Shown piece after piece: positions 61,128 to 64,000 of a stretch of DNA of 64,000 bases. The position numbers and the translations under genes were made by a program. The first letter of the stretch is position 1. The number at the start of each line of letters is the position of its first letter. The notes under the pieces were generated by a model. It made no database searches and had not been told where the DNA came from. It saw only the letters and a list, made by a program, of their open reading frames with translations. This DNA is from Taudactylus pleione (lineage: Eukaryota > Chordata > Amphibia > Anura > Myobatrachidae): NCBI GenBank assembly GCA_031769625.1, contig JAUIMM010002021.1, positions 1,240,001-1,304,000 on the forward strand. Direction: 5' to 3'.

Positions 61128-64000
61128 ACATCCAGTGAAATTTTGAGCTGTCTGTGTTTGCTACAAGAGGAGATATCACAAAGTATGCGCTTTTGTTATT
61201 TCCATTGCTTTCAATGTATTTTGGCCTAAAACTTGCATTTGCTGTTTTCTCTTAAACGCAACATGGGAGAAAAACCATTTCACATCACATTTGTGGGTTT
61301 TGGTCTTCAACACATCCAGTGAAATTTTGAGCTGTCTGTGTTTGCTACAAGAGGAGATATCACAAAGTATGCGCTTTTGTTGTTTCCATTGCTTTCAAAG
61401 CATTTTGGCCTCAAACGTGCATTTGCTGTTTTCTCTTAAACGCAACATGGGAGAAAAACCATTTCACATCACATTTGTGGGGTTTGGTCTTCAACACATC
61501 CAGTGAAATTTTGAGCTGTCTGTGTTTGCTACAAGAGGAGATATCACAAAGTATGCGCTTTTGTTATTTCCATTGCTTTCAATGTATTTTGGCCTAAAAC
61601 TTGCATTTGCTGTTTTCTCTTAAACGCAACATGGGAGAAAAACCATTTCACATCACATTTGTGGGTCTTGGTCTTCAACACATCCAGTGAAATTTTGAGC
61701 TGTCTGTGTTTGCTACAAGAGGAGATATCACAAAGTATGCGCTTTTCTTGTTTCCATTGCTTTCAAAGCATTTTGGCCTAAAACGTGCATTTGCTGTTTT
61801 CTCTTAAACGCAACATGGGAGAAAAACCATTTCACATCACATTTGTGGGTCTTGGTCTTCAACACATCCAGTGAAATTTTGAGCTGTCTGTGTTTGCTAC
61901 AAGAGGAGATATCACAAAGTATGCGCTTTTGTTGTTTTCATTGCTTTCAATGCATTTTGGCCTAAAACGTGCATTTGCTGTTTTCTCTTAAACGCAACAT
62001 GGGAGAAAAACCATTTCACATCACATTTGTGGGTCTTGGTCTTCAACACATCTAGTGAAATTTTGAGCTGTCTGTGTTTGCTACAAGAGGAGATAACACA
62101 AAGTATGCGCTTTTGTGTTTCCATTGCTTTCAATGCATTTTGGCCTCAAACGTGCATTTGCTGTTTTCTCTTAAACGCAACATGGGAGAAAAACCATTTC
62201 ACATCACATTTGTGGGTCTTGGTCTTCAACACATCCAGTGAAATTTTGAGCTGTCTGTGTTTGCTACAAGAGGAGATATCACAAAGTATGCGCTTTTGTT
62301 ATTTCCATTGCTTTCAATACATTTTGGCCTAAAACTTGCATTTGCTGTTTTCTCTTAAACGCAACATGGGAGAAAAACCATTTCACATCAAATTTCTGGG
62401 TCTTGGTCTTCAACACATCCAGTGAAATTTTGAGCTGTCTGTGTTTGCTACAAGAGGAGATATCACAAAGTATGCGCTTTTGTGTTTCCATTGCTTTCAA
62501 TGCATTTTGGCCTCAAACGTGCATTTGCTGTTTTCTCTTAAACGCAACATGGGAGAAAAACCATTTCACATCACATTTGTGGGTCTTGGTCTTCAACACA
62601 TCCAGTGAAATTTTGAGCTGTCTATGTTTGCTACAAGAGGAGATATCACAAAGTATGCGCTTTTGTTGTTTTCATTGCTTTCAATGCATTTTGGCCTAAA
62701 GCGTGCATTTGCTGTTTTCTCTTAAACGCAACATGGGAGAAAAACCATTTCACATCACATTTGTGGGTCTTGGTCTTCAACACATCCAGTGAAATTTTGA
62801 GCTGTCTGTGTTTGCTACAAGAGGAGATATCACAAAGTATGCGCTTTTGTTGTTTTCATTGCTTTCAATGCATTTTGGCCTAAAACGTGCATTTGCTGTT
62901 TTCTCTTAAACGCAACATGGGAGAAAAACCATTTCACATCACATTTGTGGGTCTTGGTCTTCAACACATCCAGTGAAATTTTGAGCTGTCTGTGTTTGCT
63001 ACAAGAGGAGATATCACAAAGTATGCGCTTTTGTTATTTCCATTGCTTTCAATGTATTTTGGCCTAAAACTTGCATTTGCTGTTTTCTCTTAAACTCAAC
63101 ATGGGAGAAAAACCATTTCACATCACATTTGTGGGTTTTGGTCTTCAACACATCCAGTGAAATTTTGAGCTGTCTGTGTTTGCTACAAGAGGAGATATCA
63201 CAAAGTATGCGCTTTTGTTGTTTCCATTGCTTTCAAAGCATTTTGGCCTCAAACGTGCATTTGCTGTTTTCTCTTAAACGCAACATGGGAGAAAAACCAT
63301 TTCACATCACATTTGTGGGGTTTGGTCTTCAACACATCCAGTGAAATTTTGAGCTGTCTGTGTTTGCTACAAGAGGAGATATCACAAATTATGCGCTTTT
63401 GTTATTTCCATTGCTTTCAATGTATTTTGGCCTAAAACTTGCATTTGCTGTTTTCTCTTAAACGCAACATGGGAGAAAAACCATTTCACATCACATTTGT
63501 GGGTCTTGGTCTTCAACACATCCAGTGAAATTTTGAGCTGTCTGTGTTTGCTACAAGAGGAGATATCACAAAGTATGCGCTTTTCTTGTTTCCATTGCTT
63601 TCAAAGCATTTTGGCCTAAAACGTGCATTTGCTGTTTTCTCTTAAACGCAACATGGGAGAAAAACCATTTCACATCACATTTGTGGGTCTTGGTCTTCAA
63701 CACATCCAGTGAAATTTTGAGCTGTCTGTGTTTGCTACAAGAGGAGATATCACAAAGTATGCGCTTTTGTTGTTTTCATTGCTTTCAATGCATTTTGGCC
63801 TAAAACGTGCATTTGCTGTTTTCTCTTAAACGCAACATGGGAGAAAAACCATTTCACATCACATTTGTGGGTCTTGGTCTTCAACACATCTAGTGAAATT
63901 TTGAGCTGTCTGTGTTTGCTACAAGAGGAGATATCACAAAGTATGCGCTTTTGTTATTTCCATTGCTTTCAATGCATTTTGGCCTAAAACTTGCATTTGC
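61128..64000. repeat. 17-monomer higher-order block, copy 2 (cut by window end)
   Basis: This tandem copy of 58002-61127 includes the 918-bp sub-block at 62048-62965. The window stops 2873 bp into the expected 3126 bp with the match still holding. Confidence 0.88.

Larger units (their letters stand above)
23436..64000. repeat. 183/184-bp satellite array, right part
   Basis: About 220 monomers continue in the phase and orientation of the left part and run past the window end. Phase is kept across the LINE. Monomers fall into recurring variant types: GTTATTTCC with CCTAAAACTT; GTTGTTTTCATTG with CCTAAAACG; GTTGTTTCC with CAAAGCATT; CTTGTTTCC with CAAAGCATT; CATCAGATTT with AAATGCAAC; and the 183-bp GTGTTTCC type with CCTCAAACG. 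These types occur in fixed orders that repeat as larger blocks, listed separately. There is no gene, RNA or unique sequence in this stretch. Confidence 0.97.

Noticed and set aside
10639..63344. Dozens of 62-162-codon frames on both strands in the 184-bp satellite
   Set aside because: They recur at the monomer period, many begin with non-ATG codons, and their lengths depend only on whether a 183- or 184-bp monomer follows. They are repeat artefacts.
1..64000. CRISPR array
   Set aside because: There are regular repeats but no unique spacers of similar length between them and no cas genes. The units are contiguous satellite monomers in a eukaryotic context.

Overview
The window is tandem-repeat DNA of a eukaryotic, almost certainly vertebrate, genome. 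It has no ordinary host gene, no RNA gene and no prokaryotic feature that I can see. The only real coding sequence is one apparently intact non-LTR retrotransposon (LINE) with two long ORFs. Its ORF1 carries three CCHC zinc knuckles behind a region resembling vertebrate ZCCHC3-like proteins, and its ORF2 is an APE-type endonuclease plus reverse transcriptase of the L1/Tx1 kind. Elements of this type are best known from frogs and fish, so an amphibian host is my leading guess; the satellites themselves I do not recognise.

Layout. (1) 1-10650: an AT-rich minisatellite of 29-bp units mixed with 37-bp units that carry an 8-bp insert. It is organised into higher-order copies of about 3.87 kb, one of which has lost about 735-743 bp and is 3123 bp. 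(2) 10651: an abrupt junction to an unrelated satellite of 183/184-bp monomers. (3) 10651-16343: about 31 monomers. (4) 16344-23435: the LINE, on the minus strand, 7092 bp: short 5' UTR, ORF1 (1059 aa), 42-bp spacer, ORF2 (1125 aa), 3' UTR of about 397 bp ending at an AATAAA signal with no poly(A) tail. (5) 23436-64000: about 220 more monomers, running off the end of the window.

The 184-bp array is not a uniform ladder. It consists of multi-monomer blocks copied at many scales: 6067 bp (33 monomers), 4409 bp (24), 3126 bp (17), 2392 bp (13) and 918 bp (5), plus a block of about 1.95 kb shared between the array's left edge and a site 34,855 bp away. Diagnostic single-base variants travel with the blocks, so the duplication history can be read directly.

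The LINE interrupts one such block. An uninterrupted paralogue of its insertion site lies at 39797/39798 in the same array. The comparison fixes the element at 7092 bp and shows no target-site duplication and no target loss, at most an ambiguous single T. The two LINE proteins would work together: ORF1p as the RNA-binding particle protein, ORF2p nicking DNA and reverse-transcribing. The many apparent ORFs in both satellites follow from repeat composition and are not genes.
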